Source: Microbaculum marinum (lineage in GTDB: Bacteria; Pseudomonadota; Alphaproteobacteria; Rhizobiales; Tepidamorphaceae). From it: a stretch of 64,000 nucleotides of DNA. How positions within the stretch are numbered: the stretch's first letter is position 1; every line of letters begins with the position of its first letter. The notes under the pieces are model-generated. The model worked only from the letters and a program-made list of their open reading frames with translations. It was not told where the DNA came from and searched no databases. Of this stretch, positions 53,524-61,179 are shown piece after piece. Where the stretch lies: NCBI RefSeq assembly GCF_042646165.1, contig NZ_JBHRTC010000006.1, one strand, 5' to 3'. The position numbers and the translations under genes are program-made.

Positions 53524-53772
53524 GCTCCGCTCGCCACAGGCTCGCTGCGCGCCCCACCCTCGACCCCTCCCCACGAGGGGGAGGGGAGGCGCTGTGGCAC
53601 GATTCGCGGTTCCTGCTGCCTCGTGTGGGACTCCCATCGGCTTGCGCGGTACTCGGTTCGGACGCAATTCGCAGCGCAAGTGGGGAAGAGGGAGGCTCTG
53701 CGACACGGCCTCCATCTCCCTCCCCCCCCGGTGGGGGAGGGTCGGGGAGGGGGCTCGCGCTGCAGGCGCGCG
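53524..53772. repeat. REPIN-like repeat, copy 3 with a different core
   Basis: The left arm (about 53545-53602) and right hairpin (about 53719-53755) match copies 1 and 2. The internal about 100 bp (53603-53705) is different sequence. Conserved ends with a variable core are what identify this as an element rather than a simple duplication. It lies between copy 2 and the end of rnhA. Confidence 0.75.
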
Positions 53773-53831
53773 GTCGGCCGGCGCCATGCCTCCCCGGCAG
53801 CGCGGCGGCCGGTCGGAGGCGCCGCGGGGGG

Positions 53832-54317
53832 TCAGCCTTTCGGACGGGGTGCCGACAGGGGGGGGCGGCGGGACGGCTTGAAGGGTGCCATGCCCTGGCG
53901 GGCGAGCGCGTCGGCGCGTTCGTTGCCGGGGTCTCCGGCGTGGCCCCTGACCCAGTGCCAGACGATGTCGTGCCGGCCGATGACACCCTCGAGTTCCTGC
54001 CAGAGCTCGACGTTCTTGACCGGCTTCCTGTCGGCGGTGCGCCAGCCGCGGGCCTTCCAGCTCTTCAGCCAGGTCATGATGCCGTTGCGCAGGTAGGCGG
54101 AATCGGTGTGGAGGTCGACGGCGGTGGGGCGTTTCAGCGCCTCCAGGGCGCGGATCGCCGCCAGCAGCTCCATGCGGTTGTTGGTGGTCAGCGCCTCGCC
54201 GCCACACAGTTCCTTCTCGTGATCGCCCCATACCAGCAGGGCGCCCCAGCCGCCCGGGCCGGGATTGCCGGAGCAGGCGCCGTCGGTCCAGATCTGCACG
54301 CGCGCGGTCTCGGCCAT
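53832..54317 (-). CDS. rnhA: ribonuclease HI
   Basis: 161-aa RNase H that degrades the RNA of RNA-DNA hybrids. The four carboxylates are in place: Asp12 in IWTDGACSGNPGPGGWG, Glu in TTNNRMELLAAI near residue 50, Asp in LHTDSAYLRNGI near 72 and Asp in GNERADALARQG near 136. The His of the flexible loop is in VRGHAGDPGNE. A Pro/Lys/Arg-rich tail of about 15 residues ends the protein. Its ATG shares one base with the thrB stop, so translation is coupled. Confidence 0.97.
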   Translation of the reverse strand: MAETARVQIWTDGACSGNPGPGGWGALLVWGDHEKELCGGEALTTNNRMELLAAIRALEALKRPTAVDLHTDSAYLRNGIMTWLKSWKARGWRTADRKPVKNVELWQELEGVIGRHDIVWHWVRGHAGDPGNERADALARQGMAPFKPSRRPPLSAPRPKG

Positions 54318-55279
54318 CAGTCGAGACCGTATTCGCCGGCCGAGCCGACGGAGCGGTGGAACCTGATCCGCCTGGCGTATTCGAGCGGATCCTTGGGACG
54401 CACGAAGGCGCCAGGCGGGTGGTTCAGCCAGTCGTAGAGGCGGGTCACGAAGAACCGCATGGCGGCGCCGCGGGCGAGCAGCGGCAGGGCTGCGGCTTCG
54501 GCCGTCGTCAGCGGCCGCCGGTCGGCGTAGGCGGTGAGCATGGCCCGCGCCTTGGTCACGTTGAACGACAGGTCAGGTTCGAAGCACCATGCGTTGAGGC
54601 ACACGGCGATGTCGTAGGCAAGCGCGTCCCGGCAGGCGAAGTAGAAGTCGATCAGGCCCGACAGCCGGCTGTTCAGGAAGAACACGTTGTCGGGAAACAG
54701 GTCGGCGTGGATGACGCCGAGCGGCAGATCCTGCGGCCAGTTGGCCTCCAGGTAGGTCAGCTCGGCCTCCATCTCCGCGGCGAGGCCCGCCTGCAGGGTG
54801 TCGGCCCGGTCGGCGACGGCCGCGAAGATCGGCCGCCAGTCCTCGACGGACAGGGCGTTGGTGCGTTCGCCGGGATAGTCGAGCGCGGCCTTGTGCATCG
54901 CCGCCAGCGTGGTGCCGAGCGAGCGGCAGTGGCCGACGGCGGGCCTGCGCACCCAGACGCCCTCCAGGAACGTCATCAGCGCCGCCGGACGACCGCACAG
55001 CGTGCCGAGGCTGCGACCCTGCCTGTCGTGCATCGGCAGCGGGCAGGTGACGCCCTTGCCGGAGAGATGCTCCATCAGGCCGAGGAAGAACGGCAGGTCC
55101 TTCGGGTCGACCCGCTTCTCGTAGAGCGTCAGGATGAAGCTGCCCCGGTCGGTGTGGACGATGTAGTTGGTGTTCTCGACGCCCTCGGCGATGCCCTTGA
55201 AGGAGAGCAGCCGGCCGGCGTCGTATTCGGCGAGGAATCGGGTGAGATCCTCGTCGGGCACTTCCGTGTAGACGGCCAT
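54317..55279 (-). CDS. thrB: homoserine kinase ThrB (APH-fold)
   Basis: 320-aa homoserine kinase that phosphorylates homoserine for threonine synthesis. It belongs to the aminoglycoside-phosphotransferase-fold type, not the GHMP type. Features are LLSFKGIAEGVENTNYIVHT near residues 24-43, FILTLYEKRV near 48-57, the catalytic HADLFPDNVFF near 190-200 and SGLIDFYFACRDALAYDIA near 205-223. A start at ATG 55279 gives the family length; a longer frame overlaps ispH. It lies between ispH (13 bp upstream) and rnhA (1-base overlap). Confidence 0.95.
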   Translation of the reverse strand: MAVYTEVPDEDLTRFLAEYDAGRLLSFKGIAEGVENTNYIVHTDRGSFILTLYEKRVDPKDLPFFLGLMEHLSGKGVTCPLPMHDRQGRSLGTLCGRPAALMTFLEGVWVRRPAVGHCRSLGTTLAAMHKAALDYPGERTNALSVEDWRPIFAAVADRADTLQAGLAAEMEAELTYLEANWPQDLPLGVIHADLFPDNVFFLNSRLSGLIDFYFACRDALAYDIAVCLNAWCFEPDLSFNVTKARAMLTAYADRRPLTTAEAAALPLLARGAAMRFFVTRLYDWLNHPPGAFVRPKDPLEYARRIRFHRSVGSAGEYGLD

Positions 55280-55292
55280 ATGCCGGAAAATC

Positions 55293-56258
55293 CTATTCGG
55301 CCGCTTCGCGGAGGGCCCGCGGCAGATTGAAGGTGATGGTCTCGTCGGCGGTCGACACGACCTCGACGTCGATCGCGTAGCGTTCGGCGAAGGCCTCGAT
55401 GACCTCCTCCACCAGAACCTCGGGCGCCGAGGCGCCGGCGGTGATGGCCAGCGATCCGATATGCCCGAACACGGACCAGTCGATATCGGCGGCGCGCTGC
55501 AGCAGCACGGCTCGCGGGCAGCCGGCGCGTTCGGCGACCTCGACGAGGCGCTGCGAGTTCGAGCTGTTCGGCGCGCCCACCACGATCGTCGCCTCGGCAC
55601 GCGGCGCCACCACCTTCACCGCTTCCTGCCGGTTGGTGGTGGCGTAGCAGATGTCCTCCTTGTGCGGCCCGACGATGGCGGGGAAGCGGGCGCGCAGCTC
55701 CGCGACGATGGCGGCGGTGTCATCGACCGACAGGGTCGTCTGGGTGATGTAGGCAAGCTCGCCCGGGCGCTTCGGCGAAAACGTCCGGGCGTCCTCGACC
55801 GTCTCGATCAGGACGACCGCGTCCTCGGGCAGCTGGCCCATGGTGCCGATCACCTCGGGATGGCCGGCATGGCCGATCAGCACGATGTCGCGGCCCTTCC
55901 TGTGATGAATGACGGCTTCCCGGTGCACCTTGGTGACGAGCGGGCAGGTCGCGTCGATCTGGAACATGTTGCGCGCCGCCGCCGCCTCCGGGACCGACTT
56001 GGCCACTCCGTGCGCGGAAAACACGACGGGCGCGTCGGTCTCCGGGATTTCGGCGAGCTCGTCGACGAAGATCGCCCCCTTCGCCTTCAGGCTGTCGACG
56101 ACGTAGCGGTTGTGGACGATCTCGTGGCGCACGTAGACCGGCGCGCCGAACCGCTTGAGGGCGAGATCGACGATCTGGATGGCCCGGTCGACGCCGGCGC
56201 AGAAGCCGCGCGGCGAGCAGAGCAGGATCTTCAGCGGAGGCTTCGTGGCTGCGGTCAT
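55293..56258 (-). CDS. ispH: 4-hydroxy-3-methylbut-2-enyl diphosphate reductase
   Basis: 321-aa iron-sulfur enzyme of the last MEP-pathway step, making IPP and DMAPP. The three cluster Cys ligands are in SPRGFCAGVDRAI near residue 20, IDATCPLVTKVH near 105 and DICYATTNRQEAV near 205. The catalytic Glu is in GRDIVLIGHAGHPEVIGTMGQ (His and Glu region) near 122-142, and GAPNSSNSQRLVEVA follows near 226-240. It is the first gene of ispH-thrB-rnhA, the usual order in Hyphomicrobiales. Confidence 0.97.
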   Translation of the reverse strand: MTAATKPPLKILLCSPRGFCAGVDRAIQIVDLALKRFGAPVYVRHEIVHNRYVVDSLKAKGAIFVDELAEIPETDAPVVFSAHGVAKSVPEAAAARNMFQIDATCPLVTKVHREAVIHHRKGRDIVLIGHAGHPEVIGTMGQLPEDAVVLIETVEDARTFSPKRPGELAYITQTTLSVDDTAAIVAELRARFPAIVGPHKEDICYATTNRQEAVKVVAPRAEATIVVGAPNSSNSQRLVEVAERAGCPRAVLLQRAADIDWSVFGHIGSLAITAGASAPEVLVEEVIEAFAERYAIDVEVVSTADETITFNLPRALREAAE

Positions 56259-56706
56259 GGCCGGAATGCGGGGAAGTGTCCCTCGGTTCGCCCGGTGTCC
56301 CTGAGTCCAACGTTTCGGGGAATCCGGACAGGCAGGGCCTGTATCCGGTCCGGCCCCGTTCCTGTCAAGGTGAGGTGGTCCCTGGACCCCGCCGCGTCAA
56401 CCCGCCAGGTCGTCGCGGCCGGGTGCCGGGAAGCGAGGTCTTGGGAAATCGGTTCGCCTGCTGATATAAGGGCGCCCGCGCCGGCCGTCGGCCGGCGCAG
56501 GCAACCAGACCAAGGGGTCATGGTCCGACATTCGCATGCCGCCGAAGCGGCATGCAGAGCAGATGCCGGGATCCCAGCGGATCGCCGGCACCGATCGAAT
56601 CCGAAGGAGTTTCGGAATTCGATGTCCGGCAGAGCACCTGCTCCATGTGGGGCTCGGACGTCGAATTCGCTCCGCCAGGCGGCGTCGAGGGGGCGCAGAC
56701 AAGGGT
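56259..56706. other. 448-bp divergent intergenic region
   Basis: Lies between ispH (minus) and the lipoprotein gene (plus) and includes the candidate leader described separately. I found no gene. The part from 56259 to 56440 has no recognisable signal. Confidence 0.4.
56441..56625 (+). promoter_or_regulatory. candidate promoter and structured leader of the lipoprotein gene
   Basis: TTGGGA (56441-56446) and TATAAG (56465-56470), 18 bp apart, look like a promoter that would start near 56477. A perfect 10-bp hairpin GCGCCGGCCG-T-CGGCCGGCGC begins at 56478. A second hairpin GCATGCCGC-CGAA-GCGGCATGC lies at 56534-56555, and a third imperfect one CGAATCCGAA / TTCGGAATTCG at 56596-56621. The leader would be about 230 nt long before the ATG at 56707. 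It could be regulatory or a separate small RNA. Confidence 0.45.
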
Positions 56707-57348
56707 ATGTGCAGCATGCGGTCGTTCCGCGACGTTTCCGGCCGGGTTCCGGCCTTCAAGGGTGCAGTCCTCCTCGTTCTCGGTCTGACGGCGGCCGGCT
56801 GCGACACGCAGGCCAGCCGCGATGCCAGCGATTCGACGGTCGGTCTGTTCCGGCTGATGGTCGGTTCGGGCGAGGATCCCAACGCGCTCAAGGTCGATCC
56901 CGACGCGCCGCCGCCGGCAGTGGCGGCGAAATGCCCGCCGGTGGTCATCCGGGAAGGGACCGAGACCTTCCGCGCCTACGAGCGCGGCTTCGAGGGCGAT
57001 CCGGCCCACGTCATCTACCAGGGCGGCATCACCAAGGTCGCCCGCGAGTGCGATTTCGACGGCAAGAACCTGAAGATGAGCTTCGGCGTCGCCGGCCGCG
57101 TCATCACCGGCCCGAAATGGAACAACGGCCCGATCAACCTGCCGATCCGCGCCGCCTTCGTGCGGACCGGCGGCGAGGCCGTCTGGTCGCAGCTCTACGA
57201 GTCCCAGCCCGTCATCGCGCCGGGCGAGACCGTCGTGCAGTTCGTCGAGGTGGAGCAGAACATGGCCCACACGATCCCCGACAACGACCACGTCAACAAC
57301 TACGTGGTCTACGTCGGATTCGACGAGATCGGCAACGGCAGGAGGTGA
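56707..57348 (+). CDS. hypothetical lipoprotein
   Basis: 213-aa predicted lipoprotein; a hydrophobic segment (AVLLVLGLTAAGC) ends in a lipobox with Cys32. The mature part has AVAAKCPPVVIREGTETFRA near residues 75-94 and ends with a beta-rich domain containing AGRVITGPKWNNGPINLPIR near 132-151 and VNNYVVYVGFDEIG. It resembles alphaproteobacterial lipoproteins of unknown function found near gcv or isp genes, but I cannot name a family. ATG 56716 is an alternative start. It stands upstream of the glycine riboswitch, separately transcribed. Confidence 0.7.
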   Translation: MCSMRSFRDVSGRVPAFKGAVLLVLGLTAAGCDTQASRDASDSTVGLFRLMVGSGEDPNALKVDPDAPPPAVAAKCPPVVIREGTETFRAYERGFEGDPAHVIYQGGITKVARECDFDGKNLKMSFGVAGRVITGPKWNNGPINLPIRAAFVRTGGEAVWSQLYESQPVIAPGETVVQFVEVEQNMAHTIPDNDHVNNYVVYVGFDEIGNGRR

Positions 57349-57445
57349 GGGAGGCGGTGTTGTCTCGCCGCGTCGCGACTGGCATCGCCGGCGGACGCGG
57401 TTGACAGCGGTCCGCCGGTCTCTAAGATCACGGCACATTCGTCGA

Positions 57446-57640
57446 ACCCTGCGGGAGAGTCCGACTTCCAAAGTCGGCGCCGAAGGAGCAACCGGCCCCG
57501 GAAACTCTCAGGCACAAGGGACCGCAGGAGGATGAAACTCTGGAAAGCAGCCACCGGCGCACCGCGCTGAGGGCTCACCGACGGGGTAAGTCGCGAGCGT
57601 TTCGCGATCAAATCTCTCAGGTCCTGTGACAGAGGGGGCG
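57446..57640 (+). promoter_or_regulatory. tandem glycine riboswitch
   Basis: Two consecutive gcvT-type aptamers. Aptamer 1 (about 57446-57529) has GCGGGAGAGTCC, GGCGCCGAAGGAGCAA and ACTCTCAGGCACAAGGGACCGC. Aptamer 2 (about 57536-57638) has ACTCTGGAAAGCAG, CACCGACGGGGTAAG and AATCTCTCAGGTCCTGTGACAGAGGGGG. These are the class signatures, including the conserved CTCTCAGG and CACCGANGG cores. It ends about 50 nt before the gcvT ATG, so it should activate translation or transcription of the gcv operon when glycine is abundant. Confidence 0.95.
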
Positions 57641-57690
57641 CGAGCGGAGCCGCAACGGTTCCGAAGTCACGTCTTTGCGCAGGACCCGTC

Positions 57691-58827
57691 ATGACCGTCG
57701 ACAACGCCGTCTCCGAACTCCTCCAGACGCCGCTGCACAACCGCCACCTGGCGGCCGGCGGCAGGATGGTGCCGTTCGCCGGATATTCGATGCCGGTCCA
57801 GTATGCCGGCGGCATCCTCGCCGAGCACAAGTGGACGCGCCAGAGCGCCGGGCTGTTCGACGTCTCCCACATGGGGCAGGCCTGGCTTGACGGGCCCGAC
57901 CACGCGACCACCGCCGCGGCGCTGGAGCGGCTGGTGCCGGGCGAGATCGCAGGCCTCGATCCGGGCGCCACCCGCTACACCCAGCTGCTGACGGACGAGG
58001 GCGGCATCATCGACGACCTGATGGTGACGCGGCCGCTGGCGGCCGCCGACGACGGGCGGCTGTTCCTGGTGGTCAACGCCTCCCGCAAGGACGTCGACTA
58101 CGACCACATCGAGGCCAACCTGCCGGACGGGGTGTCGCTGGAGCCGGTCGAGGACCGGGCGCTGGTGGCGCTGCAGGGGCCGAAGGCGGAGGAAGTGATG
58201 CGGCGCCACTGCGCGGAAGCCGCCGAGCTGTCGTTCATGACGGCGATACCCGCCAAGTTCGACGGCTTCGGCGTGCAGGTGTCGCGGTCGGGCTACACGG
58301 GCGAGGACGGCTTCGAGATCTCGGTGCCGCTCGCCGATGCCGCCCACCTGTGGGACGCGCTGGCGGTGGAGCCGGAGGTCGAGGCGGTCGGGCTCGGCGC
58401 CCGCGACACGCTGCGGCTCGAGGCCGGGCTCTGTCTGTACGGCCACGACATCGACGAGACCACGTCGCCGGTCGAGGCCTCGCTTGCCTGGTCGATCGGC
58501 AAGCGCCGGCGCGACCAGGGCGGCTTTCCCGGCTTCGAGCGGATCCGCGGCGAACTGACCGACGGCCCGTCGCGGCGGCGCGTCGGCATCCGCCCGGACG
58601 GGCGCGCGCCGGCCCGCGAGGGCACCGATATTTCCGTTGCCGGCAGCCCGGTCGGCAAGGTCACCAGCGGCGGCTTCGGGCCGAGCGTCGGCGGGCCCGT
58701 CGCGATGGGCTACGTGGAGCGCGAATTCGTCGCGCCCGGCACCGAGCTGGTGCTGAGCGTGCGCGGCCGCGCCGAGGCCGCGCATGTCGCGAAACTGCCG
58801 TTCGTGCCGCACGGCTACAAACGTTGA
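57691..58827 (+). CDS. gcvT: glycine cleavage system T protein (aminomethyltransferase)
   Basis: 378-aa T protein that transfers the aminomethyl carbon from H protein to tetrahydrofolate, releasing ammonia. It starts LLQTPLHNRHLAAGGRMVPFAG and has the GLFDVSHMGQ block near residues 54-63, FGVQVSRSGYTGEDGFEISV near 192-211 (the folate-binding Asp lies in the N-terminal domain), and a C-terminal GKVTSGGFGPSVGGPVAMGY near 323-342. ATG 57691 has AGGA 7 nt upstream. It is the first gene after the glycine riboswitch. Confidence 0.97.
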   Translation: MTVDNAVSELLQTPLHNRHLAAGGRMVPFAGYSMPVQYAGGILAEHKWTRQSAGLFDVSHMGQAWLDGPDHATTAAALERLVPGEIAGLDPGATRYTQLLTDEGGIIDDLMVTRPLAAADDGRLFLVVNASRKDVDYDHIEANLPDGVSLEPVEDRALVALQGPKAEEVMRRHCAEAAELSFMTAIPAKFDGFGVQVSRSGYTGEDGFEISVPLADAAHLWDALAVEPEVEAVGLGARDTLRLEAGLCLYGHDIDETTSPVEASLAWSIGKRRRDQGGFPGFERIRGELTDGPSRRRVGIRPDGRAPAREGTDISVAGSPVGKVTSGGFGPSVGGPVAMGYVEREFVAPGTELVLSVRGRAEAAHVAKLPFVPHGYKR

Positions 58828-58853
58828 TCAGCCATCCCAGGGGGAATGAACCG

Positions 58854-59228
58854 ATGACCACCCGCTACACCAAGGACCACGAATGGATCAGCGTCGACGG
58901 CGACGTCGGCACGATCGGCATCACCGACTACGCCCAGCAGCAGCTCGGCGACGTGGTCTTCGTCGAGCTTCCCGAGGTCGGCAGGTCGGTCGCCCAGGGC
59001 GACGAGGCCGGCGTCGTCGAATCGGTGAAGGCGGCAAGCGAGATCTACGCGCCCGTCGCCGGCGAGGTCGTCGAGGTCAACGAGGGGCTGGCCGACGCGC
59101 CGGCGACCGTCAACGAGGACGCCGAGGGCAAGGGCTGGTTCGTCAAGCTGCGCCTGTCGGATGCCGGCCAGCTCGACAGCCTGATGGACGCGGCCGCCTA
59201 CAAGTCGTTCTGCGAGGGCCTGGACTGA
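58854..59228 (+). CDS. gcvH: glycine cleavage system H protein
   Basis: 124-aa lipoyl carrier protein that shuttles the aminomethyl group. TKDHEWISVDGDVGTIGITD opens the family, followed by AQQQLGDVVFVELPEVG. The lipoylated lysine is Lys59 in GVVESVKAASEIYAPV, and NPELV-type stretches are replaced by VNEGLADAPATVNEDAEGKG. A full-length start at ATG 58854 follows a GGGGGAATG-containing region. It lies 26 bp after gcvT. Confidence 0.97.
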   Translation: MTTRYTKDHEWISVDGDVGTIGITDYAQQQLGDVVFVELPEVGRSVAQGDEAGVVESVKAASEIYAPVAGEVVEVNEGLADAPATVNEDAEGKGWFVKLRLSDAGQLDSLMDAAAYKSFCEGLD

Positions 59229-59240
59229 GGGAGACGCGAC

Positions 59241-59717
59241 GTGGCGCATCTGTATCGCGTGACGGTGGCCTGGAGCCGCGACGGCGACTTCGCCGCGGGC
59301 ACCTACAGCCGCGGCCACGAATGGCGCCTCGACGGACTGACCGTACCCGCCTCCGCCTCGCCGCAGGTGGTGAAGCTGCCGCTGTCGCGCGACGACGCCG
59401 TCGACCCTGAGGAGGCCTTCGTCGCATCGCTGTCGTCGTGCCACATGCTGTGGTTCCTCGATCTCGCCCAGCAGAAGGGCTTCGTGGTGGAGAGCTACGA
59501 GGACGACGCCGAGGGCACCATGGCGCGGCTCGAGACGCGGCGCTGGTGGGTCGACACCGTGACGCTGCGGCCGCGCGCCGTCTTCGCCGAGGGCAGGGGG
59601 CCGGACGCCGCGACGCTTGCGGCCCTGCACGAGGAGGCCCACCACCTCTGCTTCATCGCCAATTCCGTCCGCACCGAGGTCACCGTCGAACCCGTGGCCG
59701 CATCCGCCGATTCCTGA
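59241..59717 (+). CDS. OsmC-family peroxide reductase
   Basis: 158-aa OsmC/Ohr-type thiol peroxidase. The two redox Cys residues are in VASLSSCHMLWFLDL near residue 61 and HHLCFIANSV near 138, each in the family context (SSCHM and C-x-I-A-N-S). The conserved Arg lies in the N-terminal strand with FAAGTYSRGHEW. These enzymes reduce organic hydroperoxides. A GTG start at 59241 lies 12 bp after gcvH, so it is co-transcribed. It is an unusual member of a gcv operon, perhaps tied to protection of lipoyl thiols. Confidence 0.9.
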   Translation: MAHLYRVTVAWSRDGDFAAGTYSRGHEWRLDGLTVPASASPQVVKLPLSRDDAVDPEEAFVASLSSCHMLWFLDLAQQKGFVVESYEDDAEGTMARLETRRWWVDTVTLRPRAVFAEGRGPDAATLAALHEEAHHLCFIANSVRTEVTVEPVAASADS

Positions 59718-59729
59718 GGAGACCGTCAC

Positions 59730-61073
59730 ATGCGCTACCTGCCGCTGAGCGACGCCGACCGCGAGGCGATGCTCGCCCGCATCGGCGTTCCCGGCATCGA
59801 CGAGCTGTTCGCCGGCGTGCCGCGGGCAGCATGGCGCGCCGAGCTGCCCGACCTGCCGCTTGCCAGGAGCGAGATGGAGGTCGAGCGCCTGCTGTCGCGC
59901 ATGGCCGCCCGCAACGTCGCGGCCGGCAGCGTGCCGTTCTTCGTGGGCGCCGGCGCCTACCGCCACCACGTGCCGGCCAGCGTCGACCACCTGATCCAGC
60001 GCTCGGAGTTCCTGACCTCCTACACGCCCTACCAGCCCGAGATCAGCCAGGGCACGCTGCAGGTGCTGTTCGAGTTCCAGACCCAGGTCGCCGAACTGAC
60101 CGGCATGGAGGTCGCCAATGCCTCGATGTATGACGGCTCGACCGGCACCGGCGAGGCGGTGCTGATGGCCCACCGCATCACCCGCCGCGAGAAGGCGGTG
60201 CTCGCCGGCAACCTGCATCCGCACTACCGCGCCGTCGTCGAGAACCTCGCCCACATGGGCGGCCACGAGGTGGTGGCGCTGCCGCCGGTGCCGGTCGGCG
60301 AGGACGACGTGCTGGCGCTGATCGACGACGACACCTCCTGCGTGGTGGTGCAGAGCCCGGACGTGTTCGGCAACCTCGTCGACCTGAAGCCCATCGCCGA
60401 GAAGGCGCACGGCCACGGCGCCCTGCTGATCGCCGTGTTCACCGAGGCGGTGTCGCTCGGCCTGGTCGAGTCGCCCGGCGCGATGGGCGCCGACATCGTC
60501 GTCGGCGAGGGCCAGTCGATCGGCAACGGCCTCAACTTCGGCGGACCCTATGTCGGCCTGTTCGCGACCCGCGCGAAGTTCGTCCGCCAGATGCCCGGCC
60601 GGCTCGCCGGCGAGACGGTCGACGCGGAGGGCCGGCGCGGCTTCGTGCTGACGCTGTCGACCCGCGAGCAGCACATCCGCCGCGAGAAGGCGACCTCGAA
60701 CATCTGCACCAATTCGGGCCTGTGCGCGCTGGCCTTCACGATCCACCTGACGCTGCTCGGCACGGCCGGCCTGAGGACGCTTGCGCGCATCAACCACGCC
60801 AGTTCGGTGAAGCTCGCAAAGGCGCTTGGCGAGGTGCCGGGCGTCGAGCTGCTGACGCATGCCTGGTTCAACGAGTTCACCATCCGCGTTCCCGGGAGCG
60901 CCCACGCGGTCGTCGAGGACCTTGCCGCGAAGGGCGTGCTCGGCGGCGTCCCGGCGAGCCGGCTGTTCCCCGAGAACGGCCACGACGACCTGATCGTCGT
61001 CGCCTCCACCGAGGTCAACACCGACGAGGACCGCGCCGCCTACGTCGCGGCGCTCAAGGAGGTGCTGGGATGA
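59730..61073 (+). CDS. gcvPA: glycine dehydrogenase (decarboxylating) subunit 1
   Basis: 447-aa N-terminal half of the two-subunit P protein, which decarboxylates glycine and passes the aminomethyl group to H protein. Signature regions include RYLPLSDADREAMLARIGV at the start, GAGAYRHHVPASVDHLIQRS near residues 73-92, FLTSYTPYQPEISQGTLQ near 93-110, SMYDGSTGTGEAVLMAHRIT near 132-151 and NICTNSGLCALAFTIHL near 324-340. It lies 12 bp after the osmC gene and is followed by a 1.2-kb repeat array before gcvPB. Confidence 0.96.
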   Translation: MRYLPLSDADREAMLARIGVPGIDELFAGVPRAAWRAELPDLPLARSEMEVERLLSRMAARNVAAGSVPFFVGAGAYRHHVPASVDHLIQRSEFLTSYTPYQPEISQGTLQVLFEFQTQVAELTGMEVANASMYDGSTGTGEAVLMAHRITRREKAVLAGNLHPHYRAVVENLAHMGGHEVVALPPVPVGEDDVLALIDDDTSCVVVQSPDVFGNLVDLKPIAEKAHGHGALLIAVFTEAVSLGLVESPGAMGADIVVGEGQSIGNGLNFGGPYVGLFATRAKFVRQMPGRLAGETVDAEGRRGFVLTLSTREQHIRREKATSNICTNSGLCALAFTIHLTLLGTAGLRTLARINHASSVKLAKALGEVPGVELLTHAWFNEFTIRVPGSAHAVVEDLAAKGVLGGVPASRLFPENGHDDLIVVASTEVNTDEDRAAYVAALKEVLG

Positions 61074-61179
61074 AGGCGGCGACGGAGGTGTTCCCCGGTT
61101 GCCGCGAAATCCCGCCGCCCGGCGCGGCGGGTCGCTCGAAACGCTGCGCGTTTCGTTCGCTGCGCGAACCGCTCCTACC
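61074..61179 (+). other. leader of the gcvPA-gcvPB interval
   Basis: About 105 bp between gcvPA and the repeat array. It contains ACGCTGCGCGTTTCGTTCGC, a hairpin-forming segment, and no gene. Confidence 0.3.

Noticed and set aside
52386..54437. Long open frames across the N-gap and the repeats at 52.4-54.4 kb on both strands
   Set aside because: They cross unknown bases, share repeat-derived peptides and overlap peroxiredoxin, DUF559 and rnhA in other frames.
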